Shown one piece after another: positions 1 through 8,625 of a stretch of DNA of 64,000 bases. The position numbers and the translations under genes were made by a program. Within the stretch, counting starts at the first letter, position 1, and each line of letters starts with the position of its first letter. The notes beneath the pieces were generated by a model. The model was not told the DNA's origin and ran no database searches. It worked only from the letters and a program-made list of their open reading frames with translations. This stretch comes from JBBIND01 sp037444075. GTDB taxonomy: Bacteria > Acidobacteriota > Terriglobia > Bryobacterales > Bryobacteraceae. Where the stretch lies: assembly GCA_037444075.1 (NCBI GenBank), contig JBBIND010000013.1, forward strand, positions 1-64,000. The letters run 5' to 3'.

Positions 1-22
1 ATGGAAATTCCGGCTAGAACGA

Positions 23-39
23 ACTGTCCATTGGACAGT
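23..39. promoter_or_regulatory. 17-bp perfect palindrome, candidate operator
   Basis: ACTGTCCA-T-TGGACAGT is a perfect 8-1-8 inverted repeat lying 81 bases before the first gene of the TonB receptor cluster. Its size and symmetry fit a dimeric repressor such as a GntR or LacI family protein, but no regulator gene is visible beside it. No convincing -35/-10 pair was found close by. The operator role is inference. Confidence 0.4.
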
Positions 40-120
40 CCAAGACCCATTTGGTACTTCCGCATCGACGGGTGATGGGTGCACGATGCGGGTGAGGCCG
101 AAACTGCTGAGGGGAATCCC

Positions 121-1617
121 ATGAGGCGAAGGACTTTATTGAAGGCCGCGGGCGCTGCAGTGGCAGAACCCTTGCTCCGGGCAACTGTCGGCGCGCCCCG
201 CAAGACCATCTCCATCCAATTCGGGGCGGTGTCCTTGATTGACGAGGGCACAGAGCAGGTACTGGATATTTTCCAGGAGCGGGCCGGTGTGAATGCGCTG
301 ATTCCCGCCGTGTTCTCCTTCTCCAGCGGAACGGCGGGGCGGCAATCCAAGGGGCAACCCCTTCCGGACCATGGAAAGCAGGAATACGACTCGAATCTTC
401 GTGGAGGCAACTTCGCGCGGGTCCATCCACAGTATTACAAAGACACGGCGGTGGATCCGAAGTTGACCCAGGCGCCCGATCATCCGCAGTTCGACGTGCT
501 GGGAGACCTCCTTCCAGCCGCACGCAAACGGGGCATGAGGGTCTACGGCCTGATCCAGGATCACTTCCCGGAGAAGTTCCCGAACGTCGAGAAGTTTCAG
601 GAACACGACTTCAATGGAGCGCGTTGCGAAACGCTCTGCAAGAACAACCCTTACTACCGCAACTTCCTGGCCGGTCTGGTCGAGGATTTGACCCGCAGCT
701 ACGAAATTGACGGCCTGATGTTCGTCTGCGAGCAGACCGGTGCGTTCAGCAATACGCTTGGCTCCCGGCTTCGCGGGAAACGCAGGGGACTGCCCGGAAC
801 GCGTGGCTGCTTCTGCGATTTCTGCCGTGAGAAGGCCCGCAGGCAGGGCATCCGGTTTGACCGGGTTTTGGCCGCGTTTGGGGAGCTGGAGAAGTTCGTG
901 GCGGCGGGGCGGGCACGCCAACGTCCCACCGATGGTTATTACGTGACGCTCTGGCGGCTGATGCTGAAATACCCTGAGCTCCTGATCTGGGAGCACTTTT
1001 TTCATGAGGGCGTGCGCGAGGCTTACGGACTGATGCACGCGCGGGTCAAGTCAGTCAGGCCAGAGGCGCAGTTCGGCCTTCACATCTGGCACAACTTCAC
1101 CTTGAGTCCGTTGTATCGCGCCGAACAGGATCTGGCGCAGCTGGCCAAATGCTGCGATTTCCTCAAGGTTGCCGTGTACCACAATTGCGGCGGCCCGCGC
1201 ATGGCCACTTACATCGACAGCGTCAGCGAGACCCTCTATGGCGACGTGCCCCCGGAAGAACTGCTTCAGTTCCACTACCGGGTGCTCGGCTACTCGGGGG
1301 TGCCGTATGAACGGCTCCGCCTGGGCCCCATAGGCGGGGACTACGTCTACCGCGAGTCGAAGCGATCCCTGGAGGGCGTCGGCAGCGCAGGGACGCCTGT
1401 GTGGACAGGTATTGACGTCGACATCCCGATTCAGTCGGACGATTTGGGCAAGCAGAAGTCCCAAACCGTCGGGCAGTCCACGCGCGCCAGCGTCCGGGAG
1501 GCGACCCATCAGGCCCTCCGCGCCGGCGTGCAGGGAATTGTCATATCGCGAAAGTATTCAGAGATGCGTCTCGACAGTCTGAGCGGCATCGGCGACGCGA
1601 TCAAGGGATCAGCTTGA
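121..1617 (+). CDS. Tat-signal TIM-barrel glycoside-hydrolase-like protein (paralogue 1)
   Basis: A 498-residue predicted exported protein. The ATG at 121 is chosen because GAGGGG precedes it and the protein then opens with MRRRTLLKAAGAA, a Tat-like signal. The body resembles the hypothetical glycosyl hydrolase families with a TIM-barrel fold: CKNNPYYRN from residue 173, a CEQTGAF segment, and a compact cysteine motif C230-x-C232-x-x-C235 that could hold a metal or a disulfide. Family assignment is by resemblance only and the substrate is unknown. It is clearly paralogous to the gene at 4857-6308, with the same motifs in the same order, and the two flank a TonB receptor. The receptor's ATG lies 30 bases past this stop, so the three genes probably form an operon for uptake and processing of a carbohydrate or aromatic glycoside. 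Confidence 0.7.
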   Translation: MRRRTLLKAAGAAVAEPLLRATVGAPRKTISIQFGAVSLIDEGTEQVLDIFQERAGVNALIPAVFSFSSGTAGRQSKGQPLPDHGKQEYDSNLRGGNFARVHPQYYKDTAVDPKLTQAPDHPQFDVLGDLLPAARKRGMRVYGLIQDHFPEKFPNVEKFQEHDFNGARCETLCKNNPYYRNFLAGLVEDLTRSYEIDGLMFVCEQTGAFSNTLGSRLRGKRRGLPGTRGCFCDFCREKARRQGIRFDRVLAAFGELEKFVAAGRARQRPTDGYYVTLWRLMLKYPELLIWEHFFHEGVREAYGLMHARVKSVRPEAQFGLHIWHNFTLSPLYRAEQDLAQLAKCCDFLKVAVYHNCGGPRMATYIDSVSETLYGDVPPEELLQFHYRVLGYSGVPYERLRLGPIGGDYVYRESKRSLEGVGSAGTPVWTGIDVDIPIQSDDLGKQKSQTVGQSTRASVREATHQALRAGVQGIVISRKYSEMRLDSLSGIGDAIKGSA

Positions 1618-1647
1618 TTGGTGTGGATGTTTGAGAAGGAGAAGGTT

Positions 1648-4600
1648 ATGAAAAGGCAGCTTCAAGTCCGGGCCGTGGCGGTCGGCTTGTACCTGATCCT
1701 CGCCTGCGCCATTTCGTGGGGCCAAGCGACGACTGCAACAATATTTGGGACGCTGAGAGACGCGACCGGCGCCCTTGTGCCCGGCGTCAGCGTCGTCGCT
1801 ATTAACTCGGAGACGAACTTCTCGCGGCGGGCCGTTTCGGACGAGACCGGCTACTACATGATTCAATTCCTGCCCGTGGGCACGTATCGGCTGGAAGTCG
1901 AAGCGGCGGGTTTCAAGAGATTCGTTCAGCACGGGATCGTTCTTGATGTGGACCGCAATGCCAGGGTCGATCCGGTGCTGGAGGTCGGTGCGGTGACCGA
2001 GAGCATCCAGGTGACCTCAGATGCGCCGTTGGTGGATACGACGAAGGTAGCTCTGGGCCAGACAGTGAGCAACGCCGAGATTCTCAACCTCCCGTTGGTG
2101 AACCGCGACGTCTACGGGCTTCTAAGCATCACCGCCGGCGTGCAGAACAATTCCTCGACGAACACCTTCGGGCCTCCGGGACAGCAGGTGTCGGTCTATG
2201 GGTCCTCGAATGCCGGAACCGGTGGTGTCAATTACACCTTGGACGGCGGCATGAATGTTCAGAGTTTGCGGAACACCGGCAACCCTGCTCCCAACCCGGA
2301 CGCGGTTCAGGAGTTCCGCGTTACTACGCACCTGTTTGACGCGGAGTTCGGACGATTCGGCGGCGGAGTGGTGAACGTCGTCACCAAGTCGGGCACCAAT
2401 TCCTTTCACGGATCGCTTTTCCACTTCCTCCGCAATGATCGGCTGAACGCCCAGGAGTGGAATACCTTGCAGAAGGACCGAGTCCGGCGCAACCAGTTTG
2501 GCGGCAGCTACGGCGGACCAATCAAGAAAGACCGGTTGTTCTATTTTGCAAGCTACTCTGGTCTGCGCAAGCGGGAAGTGGCGGTTTCCAATAGCGCACG
2601 GGTGCCGACGGCCCTCGAGCGCACGGGTGACTTTTCCGCTTCGTCCTTTATTGTGCGCGATCCCCTAACACGGGCTTCCTTTCCCGGCAACAGGATTCCA
2701 GCCAGCCGGTTTGATCCCACGGCCAAGAACATCCTGGACAAGTATGTTCCGGCCGCGAACCTGCCTGGCTCCTTCTATGAAGCCCGGGTACCGTCCGCGC
2801 CGCGAAACGACGACTTTACGGCGAAGATCGACTATTCCATGAGCTCCGCGCACCAGGTCTCCGTAAGCTACTTTCTGAATACGGGCTCACAGAAAGATGT
2901 CCTGACCGGCAACCTGCCGTGGACCGAGCGTATCTTGTCCTGGAAGCAGCAGAACTTCAATCTGCGTGAAACCTGGACGGTGAGTCCGGCCTCGGTCAAC
3001 CAGTTTCAGCTCACGTATGTGCGGCACATCGGTGGACGGCTCAACACACCGGCAATCTCCCTGGGAGACTTGGGATCCAGGTACCAGATCCAGGGCGAGC
3101 CGGCGCTGCCGAACATCAACGTCCGCACCTATTTCCGGTTAGGGACTGCCATCGACGGGCCGAGAGCCGGCAGCGACTACTACCAGATCCGGAACACCGT
3201 CAGCACGATCAAAGGACGTCATTCGCTCAGGTTCGGGTTCGAGGGATCCCTCGATAAGACCTATCAGAACACGAATCTGAACAACTACGGTTCTTTCGAC
3301 TTCCGGCCCGACAACACCGGCAACGAATTCGGTGATTACCTGCTGGGGCTCCCTCGGAGTTTCAACCAGGACGCGCCGGTGTACAAAACCGACAGCGGCT
3401 GGTACACGGGACTCTTCATTCAAGATGAATTTCGCATTCACCCGCGGCTCATGTTGAACCTAGGCCTGCGCCACGAGATCCAGTTCCCGATGACTGACCC
3501 GCAGGACCGCAAGAACATCTTCGTGCCGGGTGTGCAGTCGAAGATGGTGCCGGGCGCGCCAGTGGGAATGTTGTTCCCCGGTGATCCGGGCATCAGCCGA
3601 GGCGTCATTCCGATCGACGCCAACAACTTTGCGCCCCGAATCGGCCTGGCATGGGACCCGTTCGGCGACGGCAAGACATCGGTGCGCGCCGGGGCCGGCG
3701 TCTACTACGGCAGCATGGGTGGCAACATGGCCAACAGCACCGCCGACCGGCCGCCATTCACCGTCCGGCAGCAATTCACCAGTGTGAAGTCGCTGACGGA
3801 TCCGTATGGCAACTTGCCGGGAGGCGTCGCTCCGTTTCCTTACTTCTACACTCCGGAGAATCCGAGATTCCTGGCTGGCCTCCCTGTAGGCATGAAAAGC
3901 CGGGATCTCGATTTCCGCTGGCCCTACACCTACCAGTTCAACTTTTCCCTCCAACGCCAGCTACTGCCCGATCTGAGCGTGACGGCCGCCTACATCAGTT
4001 CGCTGAGTCACAAGATGCCGATTGACCTGGACGTGAACTACACCATTTTCGGGCCCGGTGCGACCACCGGTAACGTCGATCAGCGGCGGCCTCATAAGGG
4101 TTACGCCGATATTGGGGTCTTGAAGTCGGCCGCCAACGCCGCCTATCACGGGCTCGAGTTGAGCGCCGACAAGCGCATGTCGCGGAACTTCTCTTTCAAG
4201 GGGTACTACAGCTTCGGGAGGGGGATCGACGACTACAACATGCAGGATGGCACGCGCGACTACCCCCAGAACTCGACCAACTACAAGTTGGATCGCGGCC
4301 GGTCGGACAATGATCGCCGCCACCGTATGGTCGTGTCCGGCATCTGGCAGATCGACTACCTGCGCAGTGCACACCCGGCCGTGCGCACCATGCTGAACGA
4401 TTGGACCGCTTCCGGCATCGTGACGTTCCTGGGCGGGGAGCCTCTTACGATAACGGCCGGCGACGACATCAATCGCGATGGCGTCAGCAACGATCGCGCC
4501 AACTTGGTCGGGGACCCGCATCTGGATCCTAACCGCCCGCGCAGCCAGGTCATGGCCAAGTGGTTCACCACGGATGCGTTCGTACGCCCCGTGATTGGAC

Positions 4601-4845
4601 AAGATGGGAATGCCGGACGAAACATTCTGGATGGTCCTGGCCGCAAGACCGTTGCCCTCGGCATTTTCCGGAGCTTTCAGGTTCGGGAGGGCATGAAGGT
4701 GCAGTTGCGGGCGGAGGCCACAAACGCGCTCAACACGGTTAATTTGAGCAATCCGTCCACGGCCCTCAACTCCGCAACTTTCGGGCAGATCCGATCGGCT
4801 CGCAGCATGCGTGAGGCCCAGGTCGGGTTGCGCCTGTGGTTCTGA
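1648..4845 (+). CDS. Oar-like TonB-dependent receptor with CarboxypepD regulatory domain
   Basis: A 1065-residue outer-membrane receptor. The start at 1648 is preceded by GAGAAGGAGAAGG. Residues 1-27 are a Sec signal ending WGQA. Residues about 30-110 are a carboxypeptidase-regulatory-like beta sandwich (GTLRDATGALVPGVSV...TGYYMIQFLPVGTYRLEV). A plug domain follows with PLVNRDVYGLL, YTLDGGMN and NVVTKSGTN, then a long beta barrel ending in an aromatic residue (VGLRLWF), the usual outer-membrane insertion signal. This architecture is typical of acidobacterial Oar/SusC-like receptors, which import large organic substrates using TonB energy. No SusD partner is seen; the neighbours are instead two paralogous barrel enzymes, so the ligand is probably their substrate or product. 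Confidence 0.9.
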   Translation: MKRQLQVRAVAVGLYLILACAISWGQATTATIFGTLRDATGALVPGVSVVAINSETNFSRRAVSDETGYYMIQFLPVGTYRLEVEAAGFKRFVQHGIVLDVDRNARVDPVLEVGAVTESIQVTSDAPLVDTTKVALGQTVSNAEILNLPLVNRDVYGLLSITAGVQNNSSTNTFGPPGQQVSVYGSSNAGTGGVNYTLDGGMNVQSLRNTGNPAPNPDAVQEFRVTTHLFDAEFGRFGGGVVNVVTKSGTNSFHGSLFHFLRNDRLNAQEWNTLQKDRVRRNQFGGSYGGPIKKDRLFYFASYSGLRKREVAVSNSARVPTALERTGDFSASSFIVRDPLTRASFPGNRIPASRFDPTAKNILDKYVPAANLPGSFYEARVPSAPRNDDFTAKIDYSMSSAHQVSVSYFLNTGSQKDVLTGNLPWTERILSWKQQNFNLRETWTVSPASVNQFQLTYVRHIGGRLNTPAISLGDLGSRYQIQGEPALPNINVRTYFRLGTAIDGPRAGSDYYQIRNTVSTIKGRHSLRFGFEGSLDKTYQNTNLNNYGSFDFRPDNTGNEFGDYLLGLPRSFNQDAPVYKTDSGWYTGLFIQDEFRIHPRLMLNLGLRHEIQFPMTDPQDRKNIFVPGVQSKMVPGAPVGMLFPGDPGISRGVIPIDANNFAPRIGLAWDPFGDGKTSVRAGAGVYYGSMGGNMANSTADRPPFTVRQQFTSVKSLTDPYGNLPGGVAPFPYFYTPENPRFLAGLPVGMKSRDLDFRWPYTYQFNFSLQRQLLPDLSVTAAYISSLSHKMPIDLDVNYTIFGPGATTGNVDQRRPHKGYADIGVLKSAANAAYHGLELSADKRMSRNFSFKGYYSFGRGIDDYNMQDGTRDYPQNSTNYKLDRGRSDNDRRHRMVVSGIWQIDYLRSAHPAVRTMLNDWTASGIVTFLGGEPLTITAGDDINRDGVSNDRANLVGDPHLDPNRPRSQVMAKWFTTDAFVRPVIGQDGNAGRNILDGPGRKTVALGIFRSFQVREGMKVQLRAEATNALNTVNLSNPSTALNSATFGQIRSARSMREAQVGLRLWF

Positions 4846-4856
4846 GGGAAGCACCC

Positions 4857-6308
4857 GTGACAAGAGCAGAGCACGTGCAATCAAGTCGCGCCCTCCAACC
4901 GACGGCAGGAGCGAGCGCCGGGCCGCAGGCCGCCGGCCCTGCCCAGGACCGAAAAATCATCATGCTTCAGCTCGATGCCGAAGGCTTTGTGAAGCAGGGC
5001 ATCGAAAAGCTGCTGGACACGGTACGGCAGCGTGCCGGAGTCAATGGCCTGCTGCTGGATACCTTCTGGTTTTCCCGGAGCGAAGGCGGGCACATGGGCG
5101 CTATCCACGCCCAGTACTACAAGGAGATCGGCATCAGCGCGAAGGACCTTTGGTTTCCCGATCCCAAGAGCCTCGACGTGCTCGCCGCTTTAGCCGGTCC
5201 TGCCAGGCAACGGAACATGACACGAACCTGCATCATCAAGGACATGTTGCCGGACAGGTTGCCAGGGGCGGAGAAACTGTGCGAGCGCGATTTCAACGGC
5301 GCGCAGGCCGAGACTACTTGCAAGAACAATCCCTTTTATAGAAACTTGGTGCTCGGTGCGGTCGAAGACGTCATCCGTTCCTACGATGTGGACGGCATAC
5401 TGTACATGGCGGAGCGGCAGGGCGCATTCACCGACACGCTCGGCATGAGGTTCCGCGGCAAGCAGCGAGGGCTGCCCGGATCGCGAACATGTTTCTGCCA
5501 GTTTTGCCGGGCGAAAGGTGAGAAGCTCGGTATCCGGTTCGAACGAGCCAAAGCCGGATTCGAAGAACTGGAGAGATTCGTATCCGCCGGCCGGGCCCGT
5601 AAGCGTCCCCCGGATGGCTATTACGTCACATTATGGCGCTTGATACTTCGCTACCCGGAATTGCTGATGTGGGAGCATCTGTGGCACGAGAGCTTTCGCG
5701 AGTTGCTGCGCCTGCTGCACGGAAAAGTGAAGGCCGTGCGGTCGGGCGTTCAGTTCGGCTCACACATCTGGCCGAATCACTCGACGAACCCGGTCTTCCG
5801 CGCCGAGCAGGACATTTTCGAGTTGGCCGCCTACCACGACTTCATCAAGGTGCCGGTCTACTACAACTGCGGAGGGCCCCGTATGGCGAGCTACATCGAG
5901 AGCGTGAGCGAGACGGTTTGGGGCGATGTTCCGCCGGACGAACTGCTGCAATACCACTATCGGGTTCTCAACTATGACGAGGCGCCGTACAAGGAGGTCC
6001 GCCGGGCCGGCCTCTACCGCAGTTTTGTCTATCGTGAAAGCAAACGAGCCATGGAGGGCGCTCGCGGCACCGCCGTTTCGATCCTGCCGGGGCTTGAAAT
6101 CGACATTCCGGTGATGCGCGCGGATCTTCTGGCCGGCGCCCCGGCGGAGGTGGCGCGCTGCACGCGGGAGGGCGTCAGAGACATGGTCAAGCAGGCCTTC
6201 CGAGCGGAGGTTCCCGGCGTGATCCTATCGCGGGAATATACGGAGATGCGCCCGGAGAACCTCAGCGGCGTGGGTGACGCGGTCCGGGAACTTGGTCTGA
6301 AGACATGA
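4857..6308 (+). CDS. TIM-barrel glycoside-hydrolase-like protein (paralogue 2)
   Basis: A 483-residue paralogue of the gene at 121-1617, sharing DFNGA, CKNNPFYRN, GAFTDTLG, the C212-x-C214-x-x-C217 motif, FVSAGRARKRPPDGYYVTLWRL and YNCGGPRMASYI. The GTG at 4857 is preferred because GAGGGAAG lies five bases upstream, just past the receptor stop at 4845; a GTG at 4836 would overlap the receptor. Unlike paralogue 1 it has no clear Tat or Sec signal, only an Ala/Pro/Gln-rich leader, so it may act in the cytoplasm or have lost its signal. Function is inferred from resemblance to hypothetical glycosyl hydrolases. Confidence 0.65.
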   Translation: MTRAEHVQSSRALQPTAGASAGPQAAGPAQDRKIIMLQLDAEGFVKQGIEKLLDTVRQRAGVNGLLLDTFWFSRSEGGHMGAIHAQYYKEIGISAKDLWFPDPKSLDVLAALAGPARQRNMTRTCIIKDMLPDRLPGAEKLCERDFNGAQAETTCKNNPFYRNLVLGAVEDVIRSYDVDGILYMAERQGAFTDTLGMRFRGKQRGLPGSRTCFCQFCRAKGEKLGIRFERAKAGFEELERFVSAGRARKRPPDGYYVTLWRLILRYPELLMWEHLWHESFRELLRLLHGKVKAVRSGVQFGSHIWPNHSTNPVFRAEQDIFELAAYHDFIKVPVYYNCGGPRMASYIESVSETVWGDVPPDELLQYHYRVLNYDEAPYKEVRRAGLYRSFVYRESKRAMEGARGTAVSILPGLEIDIPVMRADLLAGAPAEVARCTREGVRDMVKQAFRAEVPGVILSREYTEMRPENLSGVGDAVRELGLKT

Positions 6309-6348
6309 GCCGTTTCGGGCTCGTGGGCAGCTTAGCCGCCGCCGTCAA

Positions 6349-6590
6349 TCAATAGGTGACCCAAATCGGACTGGACCAGGCCAGTTCGCCGTTTTTCTGC
6401 TCCACGCGCACGTAGTAGAAATGCCGTCCTTGGCCGGCGTCTGCATCCAGGTATTCAAACTCCGTCTCGCGCGCGCCGGGCGAGACCTTGTAGATGTAGG
6501 TTGCACTGTTCCCAGCGCAAGTCCGGTTCCAGGGTTCATGCGATCCACCGAGAGGACAGGCTCCGGTGCCGCGGCCGTCGCCGCCATCGC
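6349..6590 (-). pseudogene. 3' remnant of a PHP/DUF3604-like metallohydrolase gene
   Basis: Reading the minus strand gives an open tail ending RHFYYVRVEQKNGELAWSS followed by PIWVTY and a stop (complement of 6349-6351), preceded by EPWNRTC and KVSPGARETEFEYLDADAG. This is the typical C-terminus of DUF3604/PHP-type proteins. No start codon or upstream domain exists: the frame stops being protein-like near 6590, next to the tandem repeat at 6597. It is a truncated gene end, convergent with paralogue 2. The coding reading is clear by eye; the family name is moderately sure. Confidence 0.6.
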
Positions 6591-6596
6591 CTGCCG

Positions 6597-6662
6597 AAAA
6601 ATGTGCAATTGGTTACCGTCCCCGGTTGTAAAAATGTGCAATTGGTTACCGTCCCCGGTTGT
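6597..6662. repeat. Tandem 33-bp repeat containing the 22-bp interspersed repeat
   Basis: Two exact, adjacent 33-bp units (6597-6629 and 6630-6662). Each is AAAAA, then a 22-bp core beginning TGTGCAATTGGTTACC and ending CGTCCCC, then GGTTGT. The same core recurs at 8602-8623 in the same orientation. The core contains CAATTG and a GGTNACC near-palindrome. The repeat sits at the broken end of the DUF3604-like remnant. Confidence 0.9.
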
Positions 6663-6810
6663 GCGGCGACCTCGAAGTGGCTCAGGCTACGAGATTTCCA
6701 ACTGCGCCCGCCTGTATGCCAGGCTGTCGCGGTGGGCGGCGCCGCGAACGATGCTCAAGGGGAATTTGCAGTAGATGGCTGGCTCCGGTTCTCATCCGGT
6801 TCTCGGACTA
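6663..6810. other. Short gene-free stretch before the PadR promoter
   Basis: This stretch lies between the tandem repeat and the PadR promoter. A short plus-strand frame (tail KGNLQ, stop near 6774) runs through it, but I recognise no protein, RNA or repeat here. It may be the inner flank of the repeat-bracketed cassette. Confidence 0.4.
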
Positions 6811-6839
6811 TTGACATACATAGAACCATTATGTATTCT
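6811..6839 (+). promoter_or_regulatory. Sigma-70-type promoter of the padR operon
   Basis: TTGACA (6811-6816), a 17-bp spacer and TATTCT (6834-6839). Transcription would start near 6846, about four bases before the padR ATG at 6850, leaving no room for a ribosome binding site. The mRNA is therefore predicted to be leaderless. Confidence 0.7.
6816..6836. promoter_or_regulatory. PadR operator (inverted repeat ATACATA-N7-TATGTAT)
   Basis: A perfect 7-bp inverted repeat, ATACATA (6816-6822) and TATGTAT (6830-6836), with a 7-base spacer. It fills the gap between -35 and -10 and overlaps the edge of both. ATGT/ACAT dyads of this kind are known PadR-family sites, so autorepression by the adjacent PadR is likely. 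Confidence 0.7.
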
Positions 6840-6849
6840 ACTTCTACGT

Positions 6850-7188
6850 ATGGACGTGGGTAAAGACCTGGTGGCTGCTTCCGCCACGCCGCTCGTGCTC
6901 GCTATCCTGGCCGAGGGCGACAGTTACGGCTACGCCATCATCAAGCGTGTGGCTGAGTTGTCGGGCGGGCACCTGCAATGGACCGACGGCATGCTTTATC
7001 CCGTGCTTCACCGGCTGGAGCGCCAAGGCTATGTCGCGGCGAAATGGTCCACGTCCGAGAGCGGCCGCAGGCGTAGGTATTATCGGATCACTCAAGAAGG
7101 CCGGACGCACCTGGCAGAACAGCGGAAGCAGTGGCAGGTGGTGGACGGCGCCTTGCGGGGTATCTGGATGAAGGAGTGCACGGCATGA
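6850..7188 (+). CDS. PadR family transcriptional regulator
   Basis: A 112-residue winged-helix repressor of the short PadR subfamily. Hallmarks are TPLVLAILAEGDSYGYAIIKRV, the recognition-helix region GTLYPVLHRLE-like segment DGMLYPVLHRLERQGYV, and the wing SGRRRRYYRIT. The ATG at 6850 is chosen because the protein then begins just before the conserved helix and lies at the predicted transcription start. Its stop overlaps the next gene's ATG (ATGA at 7185-7188), so the two are translationally coupled. In acidobacteria such PadR genes commonly precede membrane proteins with a permease prefix domain, as here. It probably represses its own operon through the dyad at 6816-6836. Confidence 0.92.
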   Translation: MDVGKDLVAASATPLVLAILAEGDSYGYAIIKRVAELSGGHLQWTDGMLYPVLHRLERQGYVAAKWSTSESGRRRRYYRITQEGRTHLAEQRKQWQVVDGALRGIWMKECTA

Positions 7189-8555
7189 CGGACTTCGCTG
7201 ATCAAATGCTCGAGGAGCAAATCGCGCAATGGCGGGCATATGTACGCCGACGGCAGGGCTTTCAAGGTCCCGACGTGGAGGAACTCGAGGGGCATCTGCG
7301 CGACGAACTGGCGGCGCTTACCGAGTCCGGCTTGGCAGGGGAGGAGGCTTTCCTGGTGGCCGTGAAGCGCATGGGCAACCTCGATGCGCTGTCGCGCGAG
7401 TTTGCGCGCGCGCACTCGGAGCGCCTGTGGAAGCAATTGGTCGTTGCCAATGACGCCGCCGATGAATCGGCGAAGACATCGCGCTCAGAGACGCTGGTTG
7501 TCCTCTGCCTGGCCATTGCCGCGGCGCTAGCCGTCAAGGCGCCGGCGCTGTTCGGGGTTCCGATGACGGATCCAAACGAGGCGTTTTACGTGCGCAATGC
7601 CAGCCTGTTCGTCTTGCCGTTTCTCACCGTCTACTTCGTGTGGAAGCGCGGGTGGAACATCTTCAGCAGCCTCTGGCTGGCGGTGCCTTTCGCAGCCGGG
7701 GCGGTTTTCGCCAACATCTACCCTCTTCGCGCAAGCGGCGACACGTTGACGCTGACCGCCCTGCATTTGCCCATCGCCCTATGGCTGGCCGTCGGCATCG
7801 CCTACGTCCGGGGCCGCTGGTTCACCGAAGGCGGGCGCATGGACTTCGTCCGGTTCTCGGGCGAACTGGTCATCTACTTTGTGCTCATAGCGCTCGGCGG
7901 GGGTGTCCTCACCGCCTTCACCGTGATGATGTTCGAGGCCATCAAGATAAAACCTGAGTGGTTCGTGCAGGGCTGGCTGGTGCCTTGCGGAGCGGCGGGA
8001 GCCGTCATCATCGCATCCTGGCTGGTGGAGGCCAAGCAAAGTGTTATTGAGAACATGGCGCCGGTGCTGACCAGGCTGTTCACGCCGCTGTTCACGGTTC
8101 TCCTGTTGGTGTTTCTGGCCACGATGGCTTGGACGGGCAACCCAATGGACGCGCAGCGGGAGCTACTCATCGGTCTCGACCTGCTGCTGGTGCTGGTCGT
8201 CGGGCTGGTGCTCTACGCCGCCTCCGCGCGCGACCCGCACGCGCCGCCCAACTTCTTCGACGGTCTGCAACTGCTGCTCGTGGTCAGCGCGTTGGTAGTG
8301 GACGGAGTGGCTCTCGCTGCCATCGCAGCCCGCATCTCCGAGTTTGGCTTCACTCCCAACCGGGTGGCGGGTCTGGGCGTGAATATCATTCTGCTCGTCA
8401 ACCTGACGTGTACGGCATGGCTCTATGCGCGCTTCCTTTATCGTCGGGGCACGTTTACCGCCCTGGAGCGATGGCAGATGGCCTATCTGCCCGTGTACGC
8501 GGCGTGGGCAGCGCTTGTGGTGATCGTGTTCCCGCCGGTGTTCGGCTACCGCTGA
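7185..8555 (+). CDS. Permease-prefix-domain / DUF4153-like membrane protein
   Basis: A 456-residue integral membrane protein starting inside the PadR stop (ATGA). Residues 1-90 are the soluble permease prefix domain 1 (QMLEEQIAQWRAYVRRR...VEELEGHLRDEL...AVKRMG). About 10 hydrophobic helices follow. The C-terminal part, with AAIAARISEFGFTPNRVAGLG, matches the DUF4153 signature. The prefix domain is normally fused to MacB-like ABC permeases; here it is joined to a DUF4153 body. The coupled PadR suggests expression is induced by a membrane-active or phenolic ligand, but that is inference. Biochemical role unknown. Confidence 0.8.
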   Translation: MTDFADQMLEEQIAQWRAYVRRRQGFQGPDVEELEGHLRDELAALTESGLAGEEAFLVAVKRMGNLDALSREFARAHSERLWKQLVVANDAADESAKTSRSETLVVLCLAIAAALAVKAPALFGVPMTDPNEAFYVRNASLFVLPFLTVYFVWKRGWNIFSSLWLAVPFAAGAVFANIYPLRASGDTLTLTALHLPIALWLAVGIAYVRGRWFTEGGRMDFVRFSGELVIYFVLIALGGGVLTAFTVMMFEAIKIKPEWFVQGWLVPCGAAGAVIIASWLVEAKQSVIENMAPVLTRLFTPLFTVLLLVFLATMAWTGNPMDAQRELLIGLDLLLVLVVGLVLYAASARDPHAPPNFFDGLQLLLVVSALVVDGVALAAIAARISEFGFTPNRVAGLGVNIILLVNLTCTAWLYARFLYRRGTFTALERWQMAYLPVYAAWAALVVIVFPPVFGYR

Positions 8556-8601
8556 TCCCTTCGGGCGCGGCGAAGGCGTCGTAGGCCAGTCTTCAGGAAA
8601 C

Positions 8602-8623
8602 TGTGCAATTGGTTACCGTCCCC
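8602..8623. repeat. Third copy of the 22-bp interspersed repeat
   Basis: Exact copy of the 22-bp core found at 6602-6623 and 6635-6656, same orientation, but followed by AATTAT instead of GGTTGT. It ends two bases before the recognisable ParA-like coding remnant, so it marks a breakpoint. With the first copies it brackets 6663-8601, which holds the PadR operon. Confidence 0.9.
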
Positions 8624-8625
8624 AA

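Noticed and set aside
6597..6662. CRISPR array
   Set aside because: Only two units in direct tandem without spacers, and no cas genes in the window.
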